Source: Rhizobium sp. BK602
Lineage (GTDB): Bacteria > Pseudomonadota > Alphaproteobacteria > Rhizobiales > Rhizobiaceae
Assembly: GCF_014195095.1 (NCBI RefSeq)
Contig: NZ_JACIBC010000006.1
Location: 124,001-188,000 of the forward strand
Length of the DNA: 64,000 nucleotides
Direction of reading: 5' to 3'
The notes beneath the pieces are model-generated. The model saw nothing but the letters and a program-made list of their open reading frames with translations, did no database searches and was not told the origin of the DNA. Every line of letters begins with the position of its first letter. Within the stretch, counting starts at the first letter, position 1. Position numbers and translations under genes: made by a program. Below are positions 15,985 through 23,936 of the stretch, piece by piece.

Positions 15985-16235
15985 CGGGTGGTGGCCATGC
16001 CTTCCATCCGCCCTCGTGGTTCGAGACGGCCCTTCGGGCCTCCTCACCATGACGGCTCACCCTCTCGTCCTGCATAGCTCATTCCGTCCTCAATCCTGAG
16101 CTCGCCGAAGGATGAGCTTGCCGAGCTGTTAGGGGGCGAGATGGAGCCGTACTCCTTCCGCCCTCATGGGGTGAGGTGCGAAGCCCCTGAGCTTGTCGAA
16201 GGCGGCGGTGCCTCGAAGGACGAGGCGGCCACAGT
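15985..16235. repeat. mosaic palindromic repeat region
   Basis: The 494-bp gap between the phosphoesterase start and cysE stop has no credible gene apart from promoter DNA near 15845. From about 15985 to 16235 it is made of short palindromic blocks. One has the arm GACGGCCCTTCGGGCC, and another GAGCTCGCCGAAGGATGAGCTTGCCGAG. They are followed by CTCGTGG- and CTCATGG-type arms and partial inverted copies (CGAAGGACGAGG). This resembles intergenic mosaic elements scattered in rhizobial genomes. No function is evident. Confidence 0.55.
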
Positions 16236-16251
16236 TTCTCACAGGGGGAAA

Positions 16252-17067
16252 CTAAATATTCTGATCCATCGTCTCAGCCGGAATTTCGTCGGCGCGGTGG
16301 ATGCGGACGACGGTGGCGGGGACGCCGGCGACGGTGCAGTGGGGAGGAACGGGCTTCACGACGACGCTGCCGGCCGCCACCTTGCTGAAGGCGCCGACTT
16401 CGATATTGCCGAGGATCTTCGCGCCCGCACCGATCATGACGCCATGGCGGATCTTCGGATGGCGGTCGCCGGTTTCCTTGCCGGTGCCGCCGAGGGTGAC
16501 GTTCTGCAGGATGGAAACCTCATCCTCGATGACGGCGGTCTCGCCGATGACGATGCCGGAGCCGTGGTCGAACATGATGGAGGAACCGATCCGCGCCGCC
16601 GGATGGATATCCGGCCCGAAGACCAGCGAGGCAAGATTGGAGAGCCACATGGCGATTTCCGTCCGCCCTTCGCTCCACAGCGCGTGGGCGATCCGGTGGG
16701 TCTGCAGGGCGTGGAAGCCCTTGAGGTTCAGGAGCGCATGCAGATAGGTCGTGCAGGCGGGGTCGCGGGTCCGCACGGCAACGAGATCCGCCTCGGTCGA
16801 CGGCAGGATTTCGGCATGCCGCGCCAGCACATCCTGGAACAGGGCAAGCAAGCTGTCCGATGCGACACCGGCCACCGCTAGCCGTGCGGCCAGCACGTTG
16901 GCGAGGCTTTCGGCATCCGAACGCGCTTCGATGATCTGCGCCGTCAGAAGCGGTCGCAGCGTCGTCTCGCGGCCGGCAAGTTCGCCGGCTTCATGACGGA
17001 TCACGTCCCAGACGCTGCCGGATGCGGCAGGGGAGTGTCCGGCAGCCGCCGATCCTGTCTGGGCCAT
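16252..17067 (-). CDS. cysE: serine O-acetyltransferase
   Basis: This 271-residue enzyme transfers acetyl from acetyl-CoA to L-serine, the first committed step of cysteine synthesis. An N-terminal helical domain (about 18-140) precedes a left-handed parallel beta-helix (about 145-255) built of hexapeptide turns such as IHPAARIG, IVIGETAVI and GVMIGAGAKILGN. The conserved catalytic stretch MFDHGSGIVIGETAV and the LQNVTLGGTGK loop are present. The length is normal for CysE. The ATG at 17067 follows GGAAG; an upstream GTG/ATG frame to 17130 overlaps the WD40 gene and is rejected. It begins 16 bp after the WD40 stop, so it is likely the last gene of a cobW-WD40-cysE operon, which may place it under zinc control. 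Confidence 0.93.
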   Translation of the reverse strand: MAQTGSAAAGHSPAASGSVWDVIRHEAGELAGRETTLRPLLTAQIIEARSDAESLANVLAARLAVAGVASDSLLALFQDVLARHAEILPSTEADLVAVRTRDPACTTYLHALLNLKGFHALQTHRIAHALWSEGRTEIAMWLSNLASLVFGPDIHPAARIGSSIMFDHGSGIVIGETAVIEDEVSILQNVTLGGTGKETGDRHPKIRHGVMIGAGAKILGNIEVGAFSKVAAGSVVVKPVPPHCTVAGVPATVVRIHRADEIPAETMDQNI

Positions 17068-17083
17068 GGTCTCGTCTTCCTTG

Positions 17084-18073
17084 TCAGGCGGAAATATCAA
17101 CGACACCGCAGTCGCCGGCCTCGGAGGCAAAGGCGAGCAGCTTGCCGGATTTGCTCCAGCTCATCGAGGTGATCGCACCTTTGCCCGGCCGGCGCAAGAG
17201 CGCCTCCTTGGCGTCGCCGATGCGCACGGCCAGAATCATGCCGTCGACGAAGCCGATCGCCAGGATATCCTCCACCGGATGGAACTGGACCGACGTCGCC
17301 ATGATATTGGCGCGGGTGCCAAGCTCCAGCGGCGACTTGCCCATCGGGCCGTCCTTGCCCTGGAAGGGCCAGACGATCGCGGCCGGCGCGCCGGAGGAGG
17401 CTAGCCATTTGCCCTTGTTCGACCAGGACAGCGACTTCACCTTGGCGGGATAGCCGGTCATGCGCATGTGTCGGGCTTCGGCGCCGGGCTTGGTGTCGAG
17501 CTTCCAGCCGTGCAGGGCGTTTTCCTGCATGGTGGTGACGATGAACTGGCCGTCCGGCGAGAAGGTGACGCCGGTATGGGCGCCCTTCCATTCCAGATTG
17601 ACCGGCGGCGCGCTCATGCCGACCCAATGCAGCGACACGCCATTGTAGCGGGCAACGGCGATGCGCAGGCCCTTGGGCGCGAAGGCGAGCCCCTCGACGG
17701 TGCGCTCCTCCGGAAATTCCTTGGTGGTGCCGTCGGCGAGCCGCACGAAGCTGCTTTTTCCGTAAGCATAGGCGACCGCGCCCTGCGGGCCGGCGGCAAG
17801 CTGGGTGATCCATTTGCGCGGCGCTTCGGCAAGCACGGTCACCTCACCTTCGGCTGAGATGCGCAGGACCTTGCCGTCCTCGCCGCCGGAAATCAGGCTG
17901 TCGCTATGGGGGTCGCGAATGCAGGTGAGCATGCCCTGATGGGCTTCCGTCACCTTTTCCCCACCTTCGAGCCGATGGATCACGCCGGCGGCGCTGGCAA
18001 AGAAGGGGGTATCCTTCAAAAACTCGACGGCCAGAACGTGGCCGTCGATATCAAGCGGCGCGACAGTCGGCAT
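17084..18073 (-). CDS. WD40 repeat protein
   Basis: This 329-residue cytoplasmic WD40 beta-propeller protein has degenerate repeats. They include ISGGEDGKVLRI, VAYAYGKSSFVRL, GVTFSPDGQFIVTT, KSLSWSNKGKWLASS, VQFHPVEDILAIGF and SMSWSKSGKLLAFAS, consistent with about six or seven blades. No signal peptide is seen. The gene overlaps the cobW stop by one base and is followed 16 bp later by cysE. WD40 genes adjacent to COG0523 GTPase genes are seen in other Rhizobiales. A scaffold or metal-related accessory role is only suggested by this arrangement. Confidence 0.85.
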   Translation of the reverse strand: MPTVAPLDIDGHVLAVEFLKDTPFFASAAGVIHRLEGGEKVTEAHQGMLTCIRDPHSDSLISGGEDGKVLRISAEGEVTVLAEAPRKWITQLAAGPQGAVAYAYGKSSFVRLADGTTKEFPEERTVEGLAFAPKGLRIAVARYNGVSLHWVGMSAPPVNLEWKGAHTGVTFSPDGQFIVTTMQENALHGWKLDTKPGAEARHMRMTGYPAKVKSLSWSNKGKWLASSGAPAAIVWPFQGKDGPMGKSPLELGTRANIMATSVQFHPVEDILAIGFVDGMILAVRIGDAKEALLRRPGKGAITSMSWSKSGKLLAFASEAGDCGVVDISA

Positions 18074-19161
18074 CAGGCAGCCGCCTCGCAGGCCTTGAAG
18101 CTCTTTTCCAGCTTTTCGCGGTCGAGTTCGCGGCCGATGAAGACCAGGCGGCTCTCATGCTTTTCGCCGTCCTTCCAGGGACGCTGATGGTCGCCCTCGA
18201 TGATCATGTGCACGCCCTGGACGACGTAACGCTCGGCGTCGCCCTTGAAGGCGATGATACCCTTCAGCCGCAGGATGTTCGGGCCGTCGGTCTGCGTCAC
18301 CTTCTGTATCCAGGGGAAGAAGCGGTCGGGGTTCATCTCGCCGCCGCGCAGCGACACCGACTGTACGGTCACATCATGGATGGGCGAGGGGGCATGATGA
18401 TGGCCATGATCGTGATCGTGGTGGTCATGATCATGATGGTGGTGATCATGGTCGTGATGATGGTGATCGCAATCCGGGCCGCAGACATGGTCCTCATGGC
18501 CGTGCTCGAGGAAATGCGGATCGTTTTCCAGCGCGCGCTCGAGGTTGAAGGCGCCCTGGTTCAGGACGCGGGCGAGATCAACGCCGGAGCGGGTGGTCTT
18601 GTAGACGCGGGCAGCCGGGTTGATGGCGCGGACGATATCCTCGATCTGGGCCAGTTCGTCCGCGGAGACGAGATCGGACTTGTTGATGACGACGACATCG
18701 GCAAAAGCGATTTGGTCTTCGGCCTCGCGGCTGTCCTTCAGGCGCAGTGGCAGATGCTTGGCATCGACGAGGGCGACGACGGCATCGAGCTCCGTCTTGG
18801 CGCGGACATCGTCGTCCATGAAGAAGGTCTGGGCGACCGGAACCGGATCGGCAAGGCCTGTCGTCTCGACGATGATGCCGTCGAAACGGCCGGGACGGCG
18901 CATCAGGCCCTCGACGACGCGGATGAGATCGCCGCGCACGGTGCAGCAGACGCAGCCATTGTTCATCTCGTAGATTTCTTCGTCCGACTCGACGATTAGA
19001 TCGTTGTCGATGCCGATCTCGCCGAATTCATTGACGATGACGGCATATTTCTTGCCGTGGTTTTCGGAGAGAATGCGGTTCAGCAGCGTCGTCTTGCCGG
19101 CGCCGAGATAGCCGGTGAGAACGGTGACGGGAATGGGCTTTTGCGTGGCTGTTTCGGTCAT
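18073..19161 (-). CDS. CobW/COG0523-family GTPase, putative zinc metallochaperone
   Basis: This 362-residue G3E-family GTPase has the P-loop GYLGAGKTT (17-25), a CVCC metal motif (69-72), and Walker B/NKSD (159-162) for guanine. The C-terminal CobW domain covers about 265-360. A very His/Asp-rich stretch at about 215-255 (for example HHHHDHDHHHHDHDHH) should bind Zn2+, Ni2+ or Co2+. COG0523 proteins include zinc metallochaperones (ZNG1/ZigA-like). Two features favour zinc allocation: a Zur-box-like palindrome 108 bp upstream, and the downstream WD40 and cysE genes. A start codon at 19161 follows GAGG within a 16-bp tandem duplication. Cobalt delivery to cobalamin synthesis is the main alternative, but no cob genes are near. 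Confidence 0.92.
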   Translation of the reverse strand: MTETATQKPIPVTVLTGYLGAGKTTLLNRILSENHGKKYAVIVNEFGEIGIDNDLIVESDEEIYEMNNGCVCCTVRGDLIRVVEGLMRRPGRFDGIIVETTGLADPVPVAQTFFMDDDVRAKTELDAVVALVDAKHLPLRLKDSREAEDQIAFADVVVINKSDLVSADELAQIEDIVRAINPAARVYKTTRSGVDLARVLNQGAFNLERALENDPHFLEHGHEDHVCGPDCDHHHHDHDHHHHDHDHHDHDHGHHHAPSPIHDVTVQSVSLRGGEMNPDRFFPWIQKVTQTDGPNILRLKGIIAFKGDAERYVVQGVHMIIEGDHQRPWKDGEKHESRLVFIGRELDREKLEKSFKACEAAA

Positions 19162-19268
19162 GGGAGCCTCGAAGTATGGGGAGCCTCGAAATATGGGATT
19201 TTCCCCGGGGGCGGAAAATGATCGGGTTCCATATAAGGAGTTGGCGGCGCCAGTTCAAAGGCTTTTGT

Positions 19269-19285
19269 ATGTTATAAGATCACAT
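19269..19285 (-). promoter_or_regulatory. Zur-box-like palindrome upstream of cobW operon
   Basis: ATGTTATAAGATCACAT is a 17-bp imperfect palindrome, with 6 of 8 arm positions matching. It resembles the alphaproteobacterial Zur operator (ATGTTATAnnATAACAT type). It lies 108 bp before the cobW start. Zinc-dependent repression by Zur is inferred from similarity and from the known linkage of Zur sites with COG0523 genes. It also lies 30 bp beyond the stop of the creatininase gene, which runs toward it. Confidence 0.5.
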
Positions 19286-19314
19286 TAGGTTTGGGACTGG
19301 CAGTCGATTGGGCT

Positions 19315-20106
19315 TTACCCCAGCGTCTCCACATCAAACGCATCGACATCCCGCAAAAGCTCCACTAGCCCGTTTACCGCATGCGCGATCAGCCGCTCGC
19401 CTTTCTCTGCCGTCGCGGCGCGCGCATTGCCCGCCACGCCTTCGGCGCTCAGATCCGACATCTTCCATCCGAAGGCATGCGGCCCGTAGGCCCTGAGATG
19501 CTTGAAGCGCTGGATGAAATCGGACTGCCGGGAGGGAAAGTCCGCGGCCTTCTTCATGTCGACCATGTCCGGACGCAGCGCCAGCATCACCGAGGTCTCT
19601 ATGTCGCCGCCGTGGATGTCGATGGCCTTGTCCTCCGGTGAGATCAGGCCGTCCGGCACGCCGAATCGTGTCCAGCTGGTCGCCACCGCCAGCATGTCGA
19701 GGCGGATGCGCGTCTCGGTCGTCACGATGGTCATCAGGGGCGAGTTGCCGCCATGGGCATTCAGCATCACGAATTTGCGGATGCCGAGGCGGTGCATGTC
19801 CCTGGCAATCCCCAGCCAGCGGTTGACAGCCTCATCGAAGCCGAACGTCTTCGTGCCGGCGACATCCAGATGCTCGATGGAGTAGCCGACCGGCTCGACC
19901 GGCAGGAAGGTCACCGGCAGATCATCGGGGAGGGCGGCTATCAGGCGTTCGACGATGCCCTCGGCGATCAGTGTGTCGGTCTCGAAGGGCAGATGCGGCC
20001 CATGTTGCTCATGGGCGCCAAGCGGCAGCACGGCAATCCAGTTTTCCCGATCGGCCGATGTCAGCGTTTTATCATTGTCATCGAAATGCGGCAAAGGCTG
20101 TGCCAT
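19315..20106 (-). CDS. creatininase family protein (creatinine amidohydrolase superfamily)
   Basis: This 263-residue member of the creatininase superfamily is a metal-dependent amidohydrolase fold. The metal site is visible in LPLGAHEQHGPHLPFETD (Glu33, His35, Asp44), in the NAHGGN loop and in HGGDIETS. These correspond to the residues of creatininase. The superfamily also contains formamide hydrolases and the MftE peptidase, so activity on creatinine is not assured. No creatinase or hydantoinase is near. The ATG at 20106 begins MAQPLPHFDD. Upstream, on the opposite strand, is a MarR regulator in a divergent arrangement (86 bp). A functional link is possible but unproven. Confidence 0.85.
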   Translation of the reverse strand: MAQPLPHFDDNDKTLTSADRENWIAVLPLGAHEQHGPHLPFETDTLIAEGIVERLIAALPDDLPVTFLPVEPVGYSIEHLDVAGTKTFGFDEAVNRWLGIARDMHRLGIRKFVMLNAHGGNSPLMTIVTTETRIRLDMLAVATSWTRFGVPDGLISPEDKAIDIHGGDIETSVMLALRPDMVDMKKAADFPSRQSDFIQRFKHLRAYGPHAFGWKMSDLSAEGVAGNARAATAEKGERLIAHAVNGLVELLRDVDAFDVETLG

Positions 20107-20192
20107 CTAAGGGTGTGCCTCTTGTTTATGTCATTAAGCTGCGCAATGTCATAACGTGATGATGCAGCGGCGGAAAGAGCAACGGAATCACG

Positions 20193-20705
20193 ATGGGTAA
20201 GAAGAACAAGGACGGAAAGAAAAGTAAGTCGGGTAAAAAGAAGGACCACAGCGACTATACGCTTGCCGATCTGTCTCCGGCATTGACGCAGGCCGCGCGA
20301 TCCATGCGTACGGTTCTGACCCGCAATCTGACGGCAAGCGGCCTCTATGCCGGCCAGGATGGCGTCATTCTGGCGCTTGCGGCGAGCGACGGCCTGCCGG
20401 CGGGTACGCTGGCGCAGAAGCTCGGCGTCAAGGCGCCCACCATGACCCGCACGATCGGACGCATGGAGGCGCAGGGCTTCGTCGAGCGCCGGCCGGATGC
20501 CGAGGATGCGCGGCTGACGAAGGTCTACCTCACCGAGACCGGCCGCAACAGCGTCGGCGAGATCGAAAGCTCGGCCGCCGCCTGCGACGAGCTCGCCACC
20601 CGCGGCTTCTCGGAAAAGGACGTTCGCTCGCTGGTGCGGTTGCTGAAAGCGATCGAGGGCAACCTGCAGGCCGGCGAACCCGACGACGAGGACGAGGAAT
20701 TTTAA
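20193..20705 (+). CDS. MarR-family transcriptional regulator with Lys-rich N-terminus
   Basis: This 170-residue MarR-type winged-helix regulator has a DNA-binding domain at about residues 55-125. Recognition-helix region: LAQKLGVKAPTMTRTIGRM; wing: RRPDAEDARLTKVYLTETG. The first 18 residues are strongly basic (KKNKDGKKSKSGKKK), an unusual extension that could add nonspecific DNA contacts. The C-terminus is acidic (DDEDEEF). It is divergent from the creatininase gene, which could be its target. Ligand unknown. The start at 20193 keeps the basic tail; internal starts would remove it. Confidence 0.88.
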   Translation: MGKKNKDGKKSKSGKKKDHSDYTLADLSPALTQAARSMRTVLTRNLTASGLYAGQDGVILALAASDGLPAGTLAQKLGVKAPTMTRTIGRMEAQGFVERRPDAEDARLTKVYLTETGRNSVGEIESSAAACDELATRGFSEKDVRSLVRLLKAIEGNLQAGEPDDEDEEF

Positions 20706-20737
20706 GAATCCCAGAGGATTCGAGTTGCGCGGCGTGA

Positions 20738-20765
20738 TTAAAGCTTTTAATTAAAGTTTTTAAAT
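20738..20765. promoter_or_regulatory. AT-rich palindromic site upstream of the LacI gene
   Basis: TTAAAGCTTTTAA (20738-20750), with a perfect AAAGCTTT core, is followed at once by a similar half (TTAAAGTTTTTAA). This AT-rich block stands out against GC-rich surroundings, 63-90 bp before the LacI-type start. LacI-family operators are palindromes often centred on CG, here GC, so an autoregulatory site is a reasonable guess. Confidence 0.4.
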
Positions 20766-20827
20766 TCCGGAATCCCACAACGGACGGAAGAGTATATTCG
20801 GCTGCGTTTCACGGGGGAGGGGAGCGC

Positions 20828-21850
20828 ATGGCGCAAAAGATAAAACTGTCTACCATCGCGGAAACGCTGGGCATTTCAACGGCAACCGTATCCCTTGCCT
20901 TACGCGACAGCCCGCTGGTGGCGGTCAATACGCGCGAAAAGATCAAGGATCAGGCGCGGGCGCTCGGTTATATCTATAATCGCCGCGCGGCAAGTCTCAG
21001 AACGTCGCGATCCGGCATCATCGGCGTCGTCGTCCACGACATCATGAACCCATTCTATGGCGAAATCCTCAAGTCGATCGAAAGCGAACTCGACCGCAGC
21101 CGCCACACCTTCATTCTGTCCAACCATTACGATTCGGTCGAGAAGCAGCGGACCTTCATCGAAACCCTGCTGCAGCTCGGCGGCGACGGCGTCATCATGT
21201 CGCCGGCGATCGGCACGCCGCCGGAGGATTTCGATCTGGCGGAGGAAAACGGCATGCCGGCCATCCTCGTCGCCCGCTCGATGGAGGGGTTGGACCTGCC
21301 GACCTATCGCGGCGACGACAGCTATGGCATTTCGCTCGCCACCAACCATCTGATCAGCCTCGGCCACCGCACCATCGCGATGATCGGCGGCACCGACCAG
21401 ACCTCGACCGGCCGCGATCGCTACCAGGGTTATGTCAACGCCCTGCGCAAGGCGGGCATCGAGGTCGATCCGGATCTGCGTATTCCCGGCGCTCGCTCCA
21501 AGCAGGGCGGTTTCGAGGCGGCGGTGCATTTTCTGTCGCTGCCGCAGAAGCCGACGGCGGCCGTCTGCTGGAACGATCTCGTCGCCATCGGCCTGATGAA
21601 CGGCATTTCCCGCGCCGGCTTGGTGCCGGGCAGGGATATTTCGGTCACCGGCTACGACGATCTGGAGGAGGCGGCGATCGCCACGCCGGCGCTGACGACG
21701 GTGTGGAACGGTCAGGCCGAGGTCGGAAGACTTGCGGCGCGCGCACTTTTGGATAGGCTGGCAGGCAGCCATGAGCCGGATGGTATCCATCTTATCAAGC
21801 CGGAAATGCGCATCCGTCAGTCGACGGCTCCTTATCTGGCCCGCCAGTAG
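20828..21850 (+). CDS. LacI-family transcriptional regulator
   Basis: This 340-residue repressor has an N-terminal helix-turn-helix (LSTIAETLGISTATVSLALRD, residues 7-27) and hinge. The periplasmic-binding-like core (about 60-335) contains GVVVHDIMNPFYGEI, the MIGGTDQTSTGRDRY loop and the AAVCWNDLVAIGLM motif. Effector specificity is not predictable. The gene is followed 31 bp later by a 2-hydroxyacid dehydrogenase on the same strand, so a shared transcript and control of that gene are likely. An AT-rich palindrome lies upstream. The GGGGAGGGG stretch just before 20828 supports the start. Confidence 0.92.
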   Translation: MAQKIKLSTIAETLGISTATVSLALRDSPLVAVNTREKIKDQARALGYIYNRRAASLRTSRSGIIGVVVHDIMNPFYGEILKSIESELDRSRHTFILSNHYDSVEKQRTFIETLLQLGGDGVIMSPAIGTPPEDFDLAEENGMPAILVARSMEGLDLPTYRGDDSYGISLATNHLISLGHRTIAMIGGTDQTSTGRDRYQGYVNALRKAGIEVDPDLRIPGARSKQGGFEAAVHFLSLPQKPTAAVCWNDLVAIGLMNGISRAGLVPGRDISVTGYDDLEEAAIATPALTTVWNGQAEVGRLAARALLDRLAGSHEPDGIHLIKPEMRIRQSTAPYLARQ

Positions 21851-21881
21851 CGCCGAACCGCATCTTCAAGAGGAAAGATTC

Positions 21882-22850
21882 ATGTCCGATAACCGCATTG
21901 CCGTCCTCGTCCCGGGGAAGATACATCCGCGTGTACTGGAAAGATTGGGCGGCCATTTCGATGTCATCGCCACCGACCGCAGCGACAGTCCCCAGATCGA
22001 TGCCGGGACGGCGGCGCGCGTGCGTGGCGTTGCCGTGGCGGGAGGCTTCAATGCTGCCTGGATCGATGCTTTCCCGAATGTCGAGGTCATCGCCAATTTC
22101 GGCGTCGGCTATGACGGTATCGACGTCAACCACGCCGCCTCGAAGGGCGTCGTCGTCACCAATACGCCGGATGTCCTGAATGACGAGGTGGCGGATACCG
22201 CAATCGCGCTGCTGCTCAACACGTTGCGGCAGTTTCCGCTGGCGGAAAGCTGGCTGCGCCAGGGGCACTGGGTGAAGGAGGGGCCGTTTCCGCTGTCGCC
22301 CTTCTCGATGAAGGGACGCAGTGTCGGCATTTACGGCCTCGGCCGCATCGGTCAGGAAATCGCCAAGCGGCTGGAACCGTTCAAGGTGAAGATCGGCTAT
22401 CATACCCGTTCGCCCCGCAAGGAACTGTCCTACGATTATTACCCGTCGCTGAAGGCGATGGCGGAATCGGTGGACACGCTGATCTCCATCGTGCCGAAGA
22501 CCCCGGAGACCCATAGGGTAATCAATGCCGAGATTCTGTCGGCGCTCGGACCGCAGGGCGTGTTCATCAATGTCGGGCGCGGCTGGTCGGTGGATGACGA
22601 CGCCTTGATCGCGGCCCTCGCAAACGGCACGCTCGGCGCGGCCGGCCTCGACGTCTTCTATGACGAGCCGAACGTTCCGGCTGGCTATCTCTCCTTGCCG
22701 AACGCCGTCTTGCTGCCGCATGTGGCATCCGCCTCGGTGCCGACGCGCAACGCCATGGCCGATCTGGTGGCGGACAATCTCATCGAGTGGTTTTCCAGGG
22801 GAGCGGCGCTGACGCCTGTGCCGGAAACCCCGGTCAAGCCGAAGGGCTGA
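21882..22850 (+). CDS. D-2-hydroxyacid dehydrogenase (glyoxylate/hydroxypyruvate reductase type)
   Basis: This 322-residue NAD(P)-dependent 2-hydroxyacid dehydrogenase is similar to GhrB-like enzymes. The nucleotide-binding GIYGLGRIGQEIAKRL motif is at about residues 148-163. The catalytic Arg lies in NVGRGWSVDD, the Glu in the GLDVFYDEPN segment, and the His in LPHVASAS, which together make the usual catalytic triad. Family members interconvert 2-oxo acids and 2-hydroxy acids, such as glyoxylate/glycolate or hydroxypyruvate/glycerate. The ATG at 21882 is preceded by AAGAGGAAAG; an open frame upstream to 21732 overlaps the LacI gene and is rejected. It is probably co-transcribed with the LacI regulator. 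Its substrate could be the ligand that regulator senses, which is inference. Confidence 0.88.
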   Translation: MSDNRIAVLVPGKIHPRVLERLGGHFDVIATDRSDSPQIDAGTAARVRGVAVAGGFNAAWIDAFPNVEVIANFGVGYDGIDVNHAASKGVVVTNTPDVLNDEVADTAIALLLNTLRQFPLAESWLRQGHWVKEGPFPLSPFSMKGRSVGIYGLGRIGQEIAKRLEPFKVKIGYHTRSPRKELSYDYYPSLKAMAESVDTLISIVPKTPETHRVINAEILSALGPQGVFINVGRGWSVDDDALIAALANGTLGAAGLDVFYDEPNVPAGYLSLPNAVLLPHVASASVPTRNAMADLVADNLIEWFSRGAALTPVPETPVKPKG

Positions 22851-23639
22851 TCAGACGGCCGATTGGAGCCAAGGAGCCGCCATCGGCTGCTCCTTGGACG
22901 CCGCATAGTCGCGCACGGCATCGCCGAAGGCCACGAACAGCTTGCGGGAGGGCGAATCCGTCTCGGCCCAATATTCCGGGTGCCATTGCACGCCGACGGC
23001 AAAAGCCTTGGCGTCGATGACGGAAACGGCTTCGATCGTGCCGTCCTCGGCGACAGCCTCCACCTGCAGCCGCGGCGCCGTGTCGGCGATCGCCTGGCGA
23101 TGCAGCGAGTTGACGCGCACTTCGCCGGGGCCGACGACGCCGGCGATGCACGAGCCTTCCTTGACGAAAACGCTCTGGCGGATCGAATACATCGTATCGC
23201 GGTCGACATTCTGCGGCTTGCGATGATCCCATATGCCCGGCTGCTCCTGGATCTCGCTGGCGAGCGTGCCGCCGAGCGCGACGTTCAGCTCCTGGATGCC
23301 ACGGCAGATGGCGAGCATGGGAATGGCACGCTCGATGGCGCGGCGGATGAGCGGTAGCGAGGTGGCATCGCGGGCCGGATCGAAGGGACCGTCGCTGTCG
23401 CGCGCCGGCCGGCCGTAGAGCGAGGGATGCACATTGGTAGCGGAGCCGGACACCAGCAGCCCGTCGACGCGGTCGAGAATGGCGTCAGCGTCATTGCCGT
23501 CCTCCAGGGCCGGCACGATCAGCGCCATGAGCCCGGCGGCCTTGACGGCGGCGCGGACATATTGCTGCTGCACCGCATGCCAGCTCGCGCCGTCGAGTTC
23601 GCGGATATCGGCGGGAATGGCAATGATCGGTCTGGACAT
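22851..23639 (-). CDS. PuuD-like gamma-glutamyl-GABA hydrolase (class I glutamine amidotransferase fold)
   Basis: This 262-residue peptidase C26 / PuuD family protein hydrolyses gamma-glutamyl bonds, typically gamma-glutamyl-GABA in putrescine degradation. The nucleophile is Cys112 in LAICRGIQELN. The His-Glu pair is WHPE, at His220 and Glu222, and the SGS(A)TNVHP loop is at about 64-72. Substrate may be another gamma-glutamyl amide. The ATG at 23639 has GGAG upstream; the open frame to 23792 is rejected as non-coding. It abuts the dehydrogenase stop with no gap and is convergent. No puuA, puuB or puuC is in the window, so the pathway assignment is weak. Confidence 0.85.
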   Translation of the reverse strand: MSRPIIAIPADIRELDGASWHAVQQQYVRAAVKAAGLMALIVPALEDGNDADAILDRVDGLLVSGSATNVHPSLYGRPARDSDGPFDPARDATSLPLIRRAIERAIPMLAICRGIQELNVALGGTLASEIQEQPGIWDHRKPQNVDRDTMYSIRQSVFVKEGSCIAGVVGPGEVRVNSLHRQAIADTAPRLQVEAVAEDGTIEAVSVIDAKAFAVGVQWHPEYWAETDSPSRKLFVAFGDAVRDYAASKEQPMAAPWLQSAV

Positions 23640-23936
23640 GCAAGGCTCCGGAAAGGTGCGAATTTCCGTTGCTGGCCGAGACTTCGCAATGACATCGATG
23701 CCAACGGCGCAACGGATCGTATAGGGCATGAAACTACGCCAAGATCCTCCGTTCGGCAACGCGCGACGGTTACGGCAAGGCTTTGTTTCCATTCGTCATG
23801 ATGATGTACAGGAATCGCCATAATGCAGTGCAAAAGCAAACTTGAAAGACGCGGCGCGGCGTGGTTAGCTCCATCGTTCGCGCCATGATCGGGAGAACAT
23901 ATTTCCCGCAACGCCATCCGTGTGGGAGGTTATGTA

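Noticed and set aside
18157..18999. 280-codon plus-strand frame opposite the His-rich part of cobW
   Set aside because: The Met/Val/Ile-rich run is the complement of His/Asp codons in cobW. It has no start signal or domain.
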